DNA of 64,000 nt from Phragmites australis (taxonomy: Eukaryota > Streptophyta > Magnoliopsida > Poales > Poaceae), in assembly GCF_958298935.1 (NCBI RefSeq), contig NC_084921.1, positions 47,045,001 through 47,109,000 on the forward strand. Direction: 5' to 3'. Position 1 is the first letter of the stretch; every line of letters begins with the position of its first letter. The notes below the pieces were generated by a model, which had not been told where the DNA came from, did no database searches, and worked only from the letters and a program-made list of their open reading frames with translations. This document shows, one piece after another, positions 49,169 to 60,300 of this stretch. A program made the position numbers and the translations under genes.

Positions 49169-50614
49169 ATGCAGAGCGAGGAGGTGAAGGCGCGGTTCGG
49201 GCGGTGCCCATACTGCCGCGCCATGATCTACCAGGACCCCAACGCCGTCATCTACTACTGCAGCAGGTGCCGAACGCCCATCCGAGGTAAACGGCAGAGC
49301 ACAGCGCCTGGTGCGGCATGCGTTCCGGCCGGCAGACGGCGCTGTTCCTTCCTTGTTGCGAAGTAGCAAATGATGTGATCGACTGATCGGTTCTTCTTCT
49401 GCATTGAGGCAGGCAAGAACCCGCGGCCAACCGACGAGACCGAGTACGCCCTCGCGCAGCTCGAGATCCTCTCCGCCGACACAGCGTCGGTGTTCTCCGA
49501 CGAGGTTGAACAGTCGAATCCAAAGCCAGCTTGGGTCGTCGAGGACGACGACGGGCAGCCTCCGGTACCGAGCAGGTCAACTCCATACGGTAATTTCAAG
49601 CCGAGCAGCTTCCAGGGTACCGGAGCCACTTCGTCCTCGCCGTACAGAGAGTTTGGTTCGGTCAGAACCGGTCCAAGAAGCAACCGGGATGAACAAACGG
49701 AAGCGGAAAGAACCAGCTCGCCGCTTCACAGTCGCGTGGCCGAACTACGGCCTTCGTCGCGGAGAACCAGGCGATCGATGAGCGGTGACGTGGACGTTCC
49801 AAACGATGGAGGATCAGGCACCGATTCAGAGTGCGACGTGCCAGCGTCGGCAGCTTCTTACCGGCGCCGGGCGTCGCCTCTGAGCTCACAAGAGCTCGAA
49901 GCGGCGACGGTGTTGTCAGGATTCGAGCTGCCCAACATTGCGAGGTCGCCACTGACTGACCCGGCGTTTCAGCAGCGCCTCCTGCAGGCACTGGACAACC
50001 TCCGGAGGGTCATCGCCGCCGTCGACCAGCCGCGCAGTATGGACGGGCACCGGCATGCCGGCATGTCTGGGATGAGCGCAGCGTGCAGCGACGACAGCTG
50101 CGACACGAGTACAGTAACACGGCGCAGCTCCCGCCTTATGCGCCGTCTGGAGTCGCAGCTCGCGCAGGCATTGCCCGGAGAGCGCCCGCGCCGGGACGCG
50201 AGCACCTCGTCCTCTTCTTCGTCGTCGGCATCGAACAGCCGACGCGGCGGGCTCAGGGCACGGACGCACCACTGCCGCCCGGTGCTGGGGGGCACGCCGT
50301 TCGTGATCTGCGACAAGTGCTCGGAGATACTGCAGCTGCCGACCGCCCTGCTCTTGGGCAGAGTCGCAAGGCTGCAGTGTGGCGGCTGCAGCGAAGCGCT
50401 CGCGCTGACGCTGCCGGCGAGCGGCTCGTCTGGCCGACCGAAGAAGATTTTTTCCGCGCCGCAGCCTGCCGTCTGCGGCGCAGAGGACACCGAGAACTAT
50501 GCGCTTGCGAGGGGCCGCCTGAGCGGCGAGCAGCCGGGGCCGCTTCACCGCGTGCTGGGGTACAGCTCCGTCAGTTCAGTCCTACGAAGCCGGCGGTACG
50601 GCGAGTACAGCTGA
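49169..50614 (+). CDS. EDR4-like protein with two zinc-ribbon modules (DUF3133 family; 439 aa)
   Basis: Two exons, 49169-49286 and 49413-50614, join at RG/KNPRP in frame. The N-terminus has a short zinc ribbon CPYC...CSRC (residues 13-16 and 31-34). The middle is Ser/Arg-rich and disordered. A short helix region (LTDPAFQQRLLQALDNLRRV, ~220-239) precedes the C-terminal 'probable zinc-ribbon' domain: CRPVLGGTPFVICDKC (~327-342), LQLP, then CGGC (362-365) and ALALTLP. This architecture is that of Arabidopsis ENHANCED DISEASE RESISTANCE 4 and its relatives; EDR4 restrains immunity and works with clathrin and EDR1. This copy is much shorter than EDR4 itself, so it belongs to a smaller subfamily and its role in defence is inferred. 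GC content of exon 2 is high, as in many grass genes. Confidence 0.85.
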
Positions 50615-51358
50615 CCTGAGCGTTTTTCTCAGTTTCTTTTGTCTTTCTTACGCCGCTGGAAGATTCAATTAGCTTTGGTTCGTGAAAATTCTTGAACGAT
50701 TCTTGATTCTATTGCGTGATTCAGAAAATTGGGTGTAATTTGTAATGTTTCCGATCCATTTTTTTGGAATTCAAAACGTACAGCTTTTTAATAATGTATT
50801 TTTCATTCTCTTAAACATCGAATTAAACTCCACGCTGCACCGCTTGTGTGGGCTCTGATCAATTTCTTTGAGTTTCATCCCTATGAATGCACTCTCCAGA
50901 GGATATACTTAGCGCGTTAGCTACGATACTATGGGTCAAGTCGCACATGTTTTTTTATCCAAAATACTTACATAGTTAATTTGTTTCGTCTTCGAATTGT
51001 TACAATCTGAAATTAAAATAAATAAATAGTTTTTTACTATAGTTTTTTCCGATTCGTTTATTACATCGTGGGAATATAAGAAGCTGATTTCTCTAAATTA
51101 TTTTAATTATAAAAATCTATTTTACTGAATTATACATCAAATTTTTTTAAATCTATAATTAAATTTTTCACAATTTATCTTTTTACCGTCTAATTTTTTA
51201 GATTCCACAATTAACATCAACTTTTTAAAATCCTAACTAAAACAAACAGGCCCAACAGAAGAACCGTTAAGTGTCATTGCCTGGCAGAACGGGCCCGCAT
51301 GCCAGCGAGTGGCGCATTTGGTCACACACCTCATTACCTTCTCCCACATGACAAGGCC
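50615..51358. other. Intergenic DNA between the EDR4-like and PPR genes
   Basis: 3' UTR-like T-rich sequence, then AT-rich DNA (50930-51240), then the short PPR promoter or leader. No other feature is seen. Confidence 0.45.
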
Positions 51359-53278
51359 ATGGCCACCGAGCCTTCCATCTCCGCCGCCGCATTCGCCGTC
51401 AACGCGAATTCCACCGAGCCATGGAGCGCGCGGGTGCGCACCCTGACGCGCCTCGGGCGGCACCGCGAGGCACTGGCCCTCTTACGCCATGGCGACCCCT
51501 CGCCTCCACCGCACGCCCTGGCGCTCCCAGCCGCTGCCATCTCCTGCGCCACGCTGTCCCTCCCCTCCGGCGTCGCCCAGATACACGCGCTCGGTGCCAA
51601 GCGCGGCCTGCTCCCCGCCGCCGACGCCTACCTAGTCTCCGCGCTGCTCGCCTCCTACTCTCGCCTCGGCCTCCTCCCGCTCGCCCACAAGCTTCTCGAC
51701 GAAATGCCTCTTGCGTCCACGCCCCACACCACGCTCCGCACTGCGTTCAACTCCGCCATCTCCGGCTGCGCGCTCCATGCCCTCCCGGCCGCCTGCTTCG
51801 CCGTCTTCCGCCGCATGCGCGCCGCCTCGGTCCGCTTCGACGCCGTCACTCTCCTCGCGCTTGTCCCCGCCGCGCCCCTGAACGTGGTGCCACAGATCCA
51901 CGCACTCGCGGCCCGGGCTGGGCTCGCCGCCGAAACATCCGTGGCCAACTGCCTCATATCCACGTACGCGCGCGGCGGGGCGGCTGGCGCCGCCCTCGCC
52001 CGGCGGGTTTTCGACGAGATGCCGCTGGCATCCCGCGACCTCGTGTCGTGGAATGCTGTGCTCTCAGCCCACGCGCAGAACGGCCTGGCTGTTGACGCCC
52101 TCGAGCTCTACCGCTGCATGCGTGGCCCGAGCGGCGGCGGGGTGGAACCGGACGCCGTGACGCTCGTCGGCGTGCTCTCCTCCTGCGCGCACCTGGGCGC
52201 GCGCGGTGTGGGCTTCGACGTCGAGCACTACGTGCGCAACAGACTCCCGGGCTTCCGCACCAACGTGCAACTGTGCAACGCACTCATCAACTTCCAAGCG
52301 CGCTGCGGCAGCCTGCCCCAGGCGCAGCAACTGTTCGACGAAATGCCCAGGAAGAGCATCGTGTCGTGGACGGTGCTGATCACCGGGTACGGCATGCACG
52401 GGCACGGCGATGTCGCCATCAGCCTCTTTGAAAGGATGGTGTCCGAAGGTATCCGGCCAGATAACGTCGCAATGGTCGGCCTCCTTTCGGCGTGCAGCCA
52501 CGCCGGGATGTATGACGAGGGGCGCAAGTACTTCTTATCAATGGAGAGCGCCTACAGACTGCGACCTACGCTGGAACACTACACCTGCATGGTGGATCTC
52601 CTCGGACGCGCCGGCCGCTTCGAGGAGGCGCGTGAGCTCATCTCGTCGATGTCCATGCCAGCTGACGGTGCGGTCTGGGGTGCGCTTCTTGGAGCGTGCA
52701 AGATACACAAGAATGCGGAGGTAGGGGAGGAGGCCTTTAAGCACGTCGTCGAGCTGGAGCCGAGCAACGTGGGGTACTACGTGCTCATGTCGAACATATA
52801 CACCGACACGGGGCAGCTGGACGGCGTGGCGAGGGTGCGGGCGATGATGAGGGACCGCGGGCTCAAGAAGGAGCCCGGATGCAGCTACGTCGAGCACAAG
52901 GGAAGGGTTCACCTGTTCATGGCCGACGACCACTCGCACCCGCAGGCAAAGAGGATCTACGAGCTCGTGATCAGGCTGGAGCAGATGATGAAGAAGTCGG
53001 GAGTGAGGGAGAGCAGGGCGGTCGTGGAACGCGCGGAGAAGGCTGCCGCGCAGCGGCTGTTTGGGTTTCACAGCGAGAAGTTGGCCGCGGCGTTTGGGTT
53101 ACTGAACACCGAGGCCGGCAGCGAGATCGTGGTGATCAAGAACCTCAGGGTGTGCGGGGACTGCCACTCGTTCTTGAAGTCGGTTTCGGCAATTGCCAAC
53201 CGCGCGTTCCTGGTCAGGGACGCCAGCCGCTTCCATCGCTTCGAGCGTGGAGTGTGCTCCTGCAAAGATTACTGGTGA
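51359..53278 (+). CDS. PLS-class pentatricopeptide repeat protein with DYW deaminase domain (At3g11460/MEF10-like; 639 aa)
   Basis: A single-exon gene, as is usual for PPR proteins. An N-terminal targeting region is followed by about ten P/L/S repeats (~75-440; for example LVSWNAVLSAHAQNGLAVDA and IVSWTVLITGYGMHG), then E/E+ motifs and a complete DYW domain. The deaminase motif HSEKLA (571-576), the zinc-binding CGDC (599-602), and the terminal CSCKDYW are present, so C-to-U RNA editing activity is expected in mitochondria or plastids. Phrases such as GAVWGALLGACKIHKN and GYYVLMSNIY, and repeat order, place it near MEF10. Start: the ATG at 51359 (GGCCATGGCC context) is preferred over one 60 bases upstream (51299). 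Very GC-rich third positions give long false frames on other strands. Confidence 0.95.
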   Translation: MATEPSISAAAFAVNANSTEPWSARVRTLTRLGRHREALALLRHGDPSPPPHALALPAAAISCATLSLPSGVAQIHALGAKRGLLPAADAYLVSALLASYSRLGLLPLAHKLLDEMPLASTPHTTLRTAFNSAISGCALHALPAACFAVFRRMRAASVRFDAVTLLALVPAAPLNVVPQIHALAARAGLAAETSVANCLISTYARGGAAGAALARRVFDEMPLASRDLVSWNAVLSAHAQNGLAVDALELYRCMRGPSGGGVEPDAVTLVGVLSSCAHLGARGVGFDVEHYVRNRLPGFRTNVQLCNALINFQARCGSLPQAQQLFDEMPRKSIVSWTVLITGYGMHGHGDVAISLFERMVSEGIRPDNVAMVGLLSACSHAGMYDEGRKYFLSMESAYRLRPTLEHYTCMVDLLGRAGRFEEARELISSMSMPADGAVWGALLGACKIHKNAEVGEEAFKHVVELEPSNVGYYVLMSNIYTDTGQLDGVARVRAMMRDRGLKKEPGCSYVEHKGRVHLFMADDHSHPQAKRIYELVIRLEQMMKKSGVRESRAVVERAEKAAAQRLFGFHSEKLAAAFGLLNTEAGSEIVVIKNLRVCGDCHSFLKSVSAIANRAFLVRDASRFHRFERGVCSCKDYW

Positions 53279-54372
53279 AGGATCTGGTGCTCGCCGTGAG
53301 AAAACACTGTCGCTGTTGCATCGCACCATAAACAAGTGCGTGTACTTGCTGAGGTTTTGATGGGTGACGAGGAGCAGAGGCGCTTCTTCAGGGAACGGGA
53401 ACACGACTGACTGCAAAAACAAATCCGCGGATACAGAAGATGGGCGCGACTGACTGCAAAAAGAATCCGCGGATACAGAAGATGGGCATAGACTTCAAAC
53501 CGTGAGGTCGTCGCTGCTGCTTGCTAACGTCCGATGTCACGAAGTTTAAAGCTGATGAAGACGTGCGCAACACTAGATCAGGAAGTGATTGATAATCGTG
53601 GCACCGTGACGAGCGAACCGATCTACCAAAGTACGTCCCAGAAAGGCAAAGTTTTGTACCAAGGTGACTGTTATTTTCGCACGAAGGCCCGTCCATCCAA
53701 TGATCCAAAGTGTTCAGACAAGCCTCTACATCATCCTACAAACTTCAGGACCATTCCTTAAGTTGAGATTCGTGCAGTTTGCAAAGCATGCATACTTGGT
53801 GTGGATTTTATGGGGCAGGTGAGACTTGAAATCGTATATTGTAGTGTAACAGTACCACAGGATCATGCAGCCTGCAGCACGGCAATGGCCACCTTCAAAC
53901 TGCACGGAAATGCCGCCTTCAAAAAGTTGTACTAAAGTGGTAACAACGCTTAAATCATAGCTGCACGGAAAGGCCCCCTTCAAAAAGTCCGCAACTATTC
54001 ATGTCCGGACATTCTTCCTAAAGAATTTGTGTTCCAAATGTTGTACTCAAGTATTTGTTCATCTCATATAAGCATGTGTTTAATCCCAATACAAAGCGAA
54101 ATGTCTAAATAACAATCAAGCCAAAAAATAAGGCAAGACCAATATATTAACAATATAGTTTCAAGATGTCTGTAGCTGTGATTTACAAAAATCTTCTGAA
54201 GCTATCGTAATACACAATTGTAAAATAATACTATTCCATTCCTCAAAATCATGTCCATATAAATGCTTTGACTAGTTTACAAAGAATGATCTCCTGGACA
54301 GAAACTCAGAAGCAAGGGAAAAGGCAAAAGGGTAACTTTGCATTCTTGTACAGCACCTGACATCATGACACC
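53279..54372. other. Shared 3' region between convergent PPR and SCYL1-like genes
   Basis: Holds both 3' UTRs. Besides the tandem duplication at 53405-53487, a CTGCACGGAAA-GCC-CCTTCAAAAAGT motif occurs twice (near 53898 and 53960). No other gene is seen. Confidence 0.5.
53405..53487. repeat. Tandem duplication of a ~43-bp unit in the PPR 3' UTR
   Basis: GACTGACTGCAAAAA...ATCCGCGGATACAGAAGATGGGC occurs twice in a row (starts 53405 and 53448). Each unit contains the palindrome ATCCGCGGAT. Confidence 0.85.
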
Positions 54373-57300
54373 TCACATCCCGGTTGAGGATGTCCTTCCT
54401 ATTCTTTGAGCACCAAGTTTTGGTTGTGCCGGCTTTGTTCCTCGACCCCTACCCGATGAAGCTAAAGGTCTAGCTTTGGTTGCTGGTGGAGGCGCCGCAA
54501 TCGCACCCCATAAGTCGTCACTGTTCGCTGCTGCTGGCTTCGATGGCTTCCCAGATGATTTTGGTGGAGGTGCAGCTATTGAACCCCATATGTCATCGTC
54601 ATCATTGTGCGATGCTGCCGGTTTGATGTCTGTAGACTTTGATGCACTTTTCGGTGGTGTAGCAGCTATAGGACCCCATAGAGGATCATCATCTGATTTT
54701 GGCGCTTTTAGTTGATTTGATTTTGATGAGTTCGCAACTACATTTGACAAAATCAGAAAGAGAAAACAATGAAAATAAATGGCTATCTTTTTAATCAATT
54801 AGCCCAGGACCATCACAAAGAAGCATAGAGTAGAAAATGTCATCCGATGTGAGGCTGAGATGTGGTCAAGGGCTAAACATCATTGACACGGTGGACAGTA
54901 ATCTCCAATTTGATGATCTTTGCAGTGGTTACTGAGCAATACTATTATTTTTAATGAAAGCTGACCAAGAGACTGTTTTAGGTAAAACAATACACTAGAC
55001 AAAAGCGAACTTACCAGCTTGTTTTGGTTGCACCACTGGACGTTTCTGAGCAGCCTGTATGTTGGAAAGACGAGATGGTGATGGCTTATCATCAAACGGA
55101 TCTACATCATCCCATCCTTCTTTATCACTACCATTTTCTTCATGGATATTACCATCCTCAAGCTCACCCCATCCATCTACTGAGGACCTTGCTGATGCTG
55201 GTGCAGCTTGATCAAGGGAGCTGGATGTGGATGGCGCATATGCTACCATGGCAGACTGGTTATCTGTGACAATAGAATTGATATTCAATACTCGATCTTC
55301 TTAAAGCGAACAGAAGTAGTAGAGGTGTTCATGCTCAAACAGCGCAAAAAAATACTAGGATATACACCAGAAATTAGGCAAGTAGGTACTACAAACATCA
55401 GGACGCCAGAACATAGAATTCACATACATTCCAACATGGCATATCTATTACTTTCTTACTTCCTCTGATCCCAAATATAAGTCCATTAGGACATCAACAC
55501 GGTCTCCAATATGACACTTTGACTAATAACATCAATAAAAATATATTATTTCAAATAGAAAAGAGTTATATTTTATGAAAGTACTTTTCATGATTAATCT
55601 AGTCACATCAACCTTATATTGTCAATCTATATGATTTTTTGGAAGCTAAAAAGATTTTACTTTGGACAAACCTGAATGGACTTATATTTGGTATCGGAGT
55701 AGTAACACTATTTTCAGACATTTACATCTCACATTTTTACCCTTCTATGAAAGTGATGAGAACTTGAGTGACACTTAACTGTAAAAGGAATTGCGGTAAT
55801 TAAATTACTAATACCTGGTGTGGCAGCCAAGGGTGCTGAAACTTGTGAATTATTGGCATTTGCAGTAGATACTGGACCATAGTCAGAAGCTTTACCCTTT
55901 TGAGTGAGAGAATTCATGGCCCACCTGTAGTCAGACGAGTTTGTCATAAACAATCCGATACAAAACAAGACTAAAATATCGTAAAATATAACCTCAATAC
56001 AACATTAAGGCTTCCTTCGGCATTGGGTCAGCATATGTTTTTCTAATTTTGCATAGATCTCGGCAAAGCACAGAAATGATACATGCAAGTAAATTTATTA
56101 CTGATAAACTCAAAAGTCAAGAATGCATTGGACCAAGCTTTCAAGGAGACAAATCTAGCATAATAGCTGATTTTATTAACAACAAAGCCACCTAGCCACC
56201 CAAATTTTAAACAATATTTACTTCCTTTTGGCAGCCAACATAGAGGCAAGGTAACTTACCCAAGTAAACCTGCATTTCCAGGCTTTAACTGAACACCAGT
56301 ACTTTCAGCTGCCCTATTGTCTTCTGTATTAAGCTGTAGTACACAAAAGTAGACATCGCACAACATAAGAATAGCAAAATCAACAGAACAGAAGGGCAAA
56401 GAAGAATATTTCTACTGGTAAAAATACAGCAGACAACCTTATCCCAGCAATAATGTAAAGATAAATGGAGCAGTACCAAAAACATTTAGCCTAAGATGCA
56501 GACAATGTAAAGAAACAAAGCCTTGAACCGAAATGAACACAGAGAGAATAATTAGCATAATGCAAATGAGGTTTCTGAATGCGTGCCAATTCCATTTTCT
56601 GGTAGGATCCACAAAAAACTGCAGTGACGCTTTAAGAGTTTGTGTTATCATTTTTGTGTTGTCCAGAGGAATATAACCAAGTGATTTTTGCCTGCTACCT
56701 TAACATCTTAAGACAGGTGATACTTCGGAACATAACAAAGTAAAAATCTATACAGCCCATCGCTGGTACCCACACGAGTATTAGGGCATGTTTGTTTCAG
56801 CTAGAGATTCTGAAAAGCAACTTGTAGATTATGAATTGTAAAAAACTGGATTGTAGAAAGCTTTTAGATTGTGGATTCTAAAAAACTTTGATGTGCAGTT
56901 CAGAAAAATAGACTTCACAATCTGTGAAAAGCTTCCCACAATCCAACAAGCGGATTGTAAAAAGCTATGGCAAGAACTTGACTGTTTGTTTCAGCTTCAG
57001 ATTGTAAAAGCTGAAAGCCACAATCTGAAGCCGAAACAAACAAACCCTTAGACATGTGGTACACCATTAGAAGCAAACTATTTGTGGGCTAAAGTGATCC
57101 AGCAAAGTGGGTAAATCATAAGCAACAAACCAGATATAGATACCTTCTCATGGTGCTGTTTTGCTATTTGCAAGAACTGATCGGTAGCCTGGAAAGCCTT
57201 GGTTCTCACATCACTGTAAAAATGTCAAATGATTTGCAAGACCAAATCACCAAAATGCGATTAAGAAAAGTACAGTTAAAACTCAAGATTATGTGTTGCA

Positions 57301-60300
57301 AATATGATGTCCATTTAGCCATTTAGGAATTAACCACCTAGATTGTTAAACTTCACATTGTTTTGTCAATTTTTGTCCAAAGGGGAATGTACCCATCAAG
57401 CAACTTTCTTTTACCAATTGTGCAGATGTTCACCTAGACACCTATGCATCCTGGTGCCCCAGAGATGCTACACCTGGTCTAGCGCCATAAAAACCTTACA
57501 CAAGATAATCTATTCCAGATTAAGCCTGTTATTGCCAGTTGCAACAATGAGAAAGTAGAGACGGAGCTAAAGGCTGTACCTATCTGGATCAAATGTGAGG
57601 ACAACAATATTAGGCAGGATGCGAGTTGCAATCTCGGTCATTTCATAGTATGAACTAGTGGCACTCAGTGCCATAATTCCTGCCATGGAGCAGCAGCAAA
57701 TAAATTAGTTATAATACATAGCATTCATATTTCTCACTGATAATTACCGGAAGATAGCTCTATAAGTACTAAAACAGCACATCAGCACAGGTTAATGTAC
57801 CAGCTGCTCGGGCTGGAGGGAAGGTATCACGTAATGCACGGACTGTGAATGCATTGATCAATACTCTCTTCCTGGTCTGTCGAAATAACAAAAACCTTGT
57901 TAGCAAAGAGGCAAAGAACATTATACGGTGGAATTAGCCACATGAAATCCATTTCCAGAATAGTTGGCTACGGTTCTATTTTCCAGTTAGGGATTAATCC
58001 TAGATCCAGGCAGTACATACGTTTTCTGGCAGTGACTGTTTTGTCATATTTTTCTGTGTTTTATCATGTTTCTGCAGTAGTAAATAGTACTGAATACCCT
58101 TAATACCAGATATATCGGTCAGGTCAGCTGGGACAAACTATCTTCAACAAAAACTTGCACTGTAAACATGGAAGCAGAAGCTTATACACAAACTATGAAA
58201 CTATGGACTTATTTTTGTTCTTTTTTTTTCAGATCATGGATTTCCAGTGTCAAGAAAACTGCTGAACAAAATTTTGCTCTATATACAACTGACACATGTT
58301 AAAAACAGCTAACTTCAGCGAATTTCCATAGCATCACATTTTCAGCATGTCTAGTTAACACATAACATGGCAAAGGAAAATCAATCAGGAATACAAGCAA
58401 AAGGATAGTAGTATCTTTGAGACAAACCCCGTCATTCATGTAGTTTGCAATATTTCCAAGAAGAATTGTAGTGTTCGTCCTGATTGCAGGTTCTTCATCC
58501 ACCTGCAACAGACAATAGTGCTTAACATAACTTGAGTATAAACCTTCTAAATATCCAAGCAGGTATAACAGAGTCAAAGGGCATCTCAATCTGAACAGAG
58601 CATCACCTGTAGCTTAGAGAGGTACTTCAAGAGAGATCCTGAGATTGTACGCTGAGATAACTACAGTAACAGACCAGACAATTATTCATTAGAAAGAATG
58701 TCATTGCAAGTGCAATGTGCAGGCTCCTGCAAGGACAGGAGTTCATGCAACCGGATCAATAACAGGATTTCAACCCTAATTAGGCATCACACTGACCTTA
58801 GAAGAACATATTTCCAAAATAAAACTGAACACATGCCAAAATTGGTAACCAAAGTAATACGTGGACTTGGGATACAAAATCATGATCATGCAAGTAGCTA
58901 AATCAGAAATTTTGACAAAACAGTGATACTTCTGCTTCATAACTTGCATTCAATAGATTGCGATCAGTTTCTGACTACATCTTGGATGATAGACCTAGAT
59001 GCCCAACACGAAAGTCGAAGCAACTCACTTTTGGTGCCAATACAAGCATTGACTTCAATGTCAGTTCACGAAGAGAAGAGGAAGTATCGGAGAAGCCAGT
59101 GGCAACATGAGGAAAAACCTGCAAATACGTTAGATGATTAGGCATATTTATGCAGACAATGTTCCAGAAACACAAATATATAAAAGAGATCACTCACTTG
59201 TTCATCAACAGTTTGAGCTGCCAATGACTCGCCAAACTGATCTATGTGCTGCAAAAGACTAGCTCGGATAGCTCGGTCATTAGAGGCAAAAAGCTTGACA
59301 ATAGTTGGCAAAACCTGAAAAAGGCCAGCATTCTCAACTAATCAGATTATTAGATGATCCATAAAACAGCAGTGACCATAACTAATATATAATGAGTGAA
59401 AACAAAAGAAAAGATCACCTTGGTACTAAATTGGTCAGCCGGAAGCCAGGATCCCATCATCAACAAAACATTCAAGGCTGGAGCAGCAGCTGAACCAAAC
59501 TCGAGCGCAGAAGCCAATACAGGGAGCAGCTGTGCACAAGGTAGCCAAGATGATAAGCATATAGACAAAGACAAGGTCCCCAGTTCGTTGGGGGGGAAAA
59601 ACAAAGGTACAAAGCATAATCACATGGAGGAGTCAAGGGTTCTACTGGAGACTTTGGCAGTACCTTTTTCAGGACTATCTCACGGGGAAGCTGTTCGGCT
59701 ATATTTGGGAGTTTCCGGAAAAAGCTGTCTTTCTCAACGCTATCTTTTAAATTAAGAACTTCGATGAACTGGATGGTCTCTACTAACTTGTTCTGGAAAA
59801 ACTCTGAAAACAAAGAGTCAAAGACATCATTGCAGCCTTTTGAAACTAATGCAAATAATCGGATGTGAGACTCACAATAATGGTAGTAAGATTGAACACT
59901 GAAGAAATGCATTAATTCAATAAATGTCTCAAAAACAGCTGGCCAAAAGACAAGGAAGAAATGTTGAACTTACCGCTGTTGTCAATAAGTTTTGAAGGAT
60001 TTAATCTACGAGAAGGTGTGGAACTCAAGAGCCTCTGGTAATCTGGAAGTAGAGACTACAAGGAAGAAAATAATCAATAACTCAAAAATATGTAAATATA
60101 CAAACTTCTCAGAATAACGTTCTGCAGCCAGAACAGTGGGAAGCTCCAAAAACAACAAAAAAAGTAGTAGCATGGTGCAGAAATAAGTTTAAGTGCAATC
60201 ATGCAAGCTAACCTTTGGGATTGAAGCAATATTTCGAAGGTCCTCTGTCCTAGCCAGCTTTGCACCAGAAAAGAGTTCGTAAATTAAACACCCTGTGACA

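Noticed and set aside
49916..50548. 210-codon minus-strand frame under the EDR4-like exon
   Set aside because: A shadow of the GC-rich exon on the plus strand, which carries the real zinc-ribbon motifs.
51299..51358. Upstream ATG extending the PPR protein by 20 residues
   Set aside because: Weaker context than the ATG at 51359, which reads GCCATGG. It remains possible, since targeting peptides vary.
51421..52095. 224-codon frame overlapping the PPR gene, and several minus-strand frames
   Set aside because: Arg/Pro-rich shadow frames caused by high GC at third positions. The PPR frame has clear repeats and a DYW domain.
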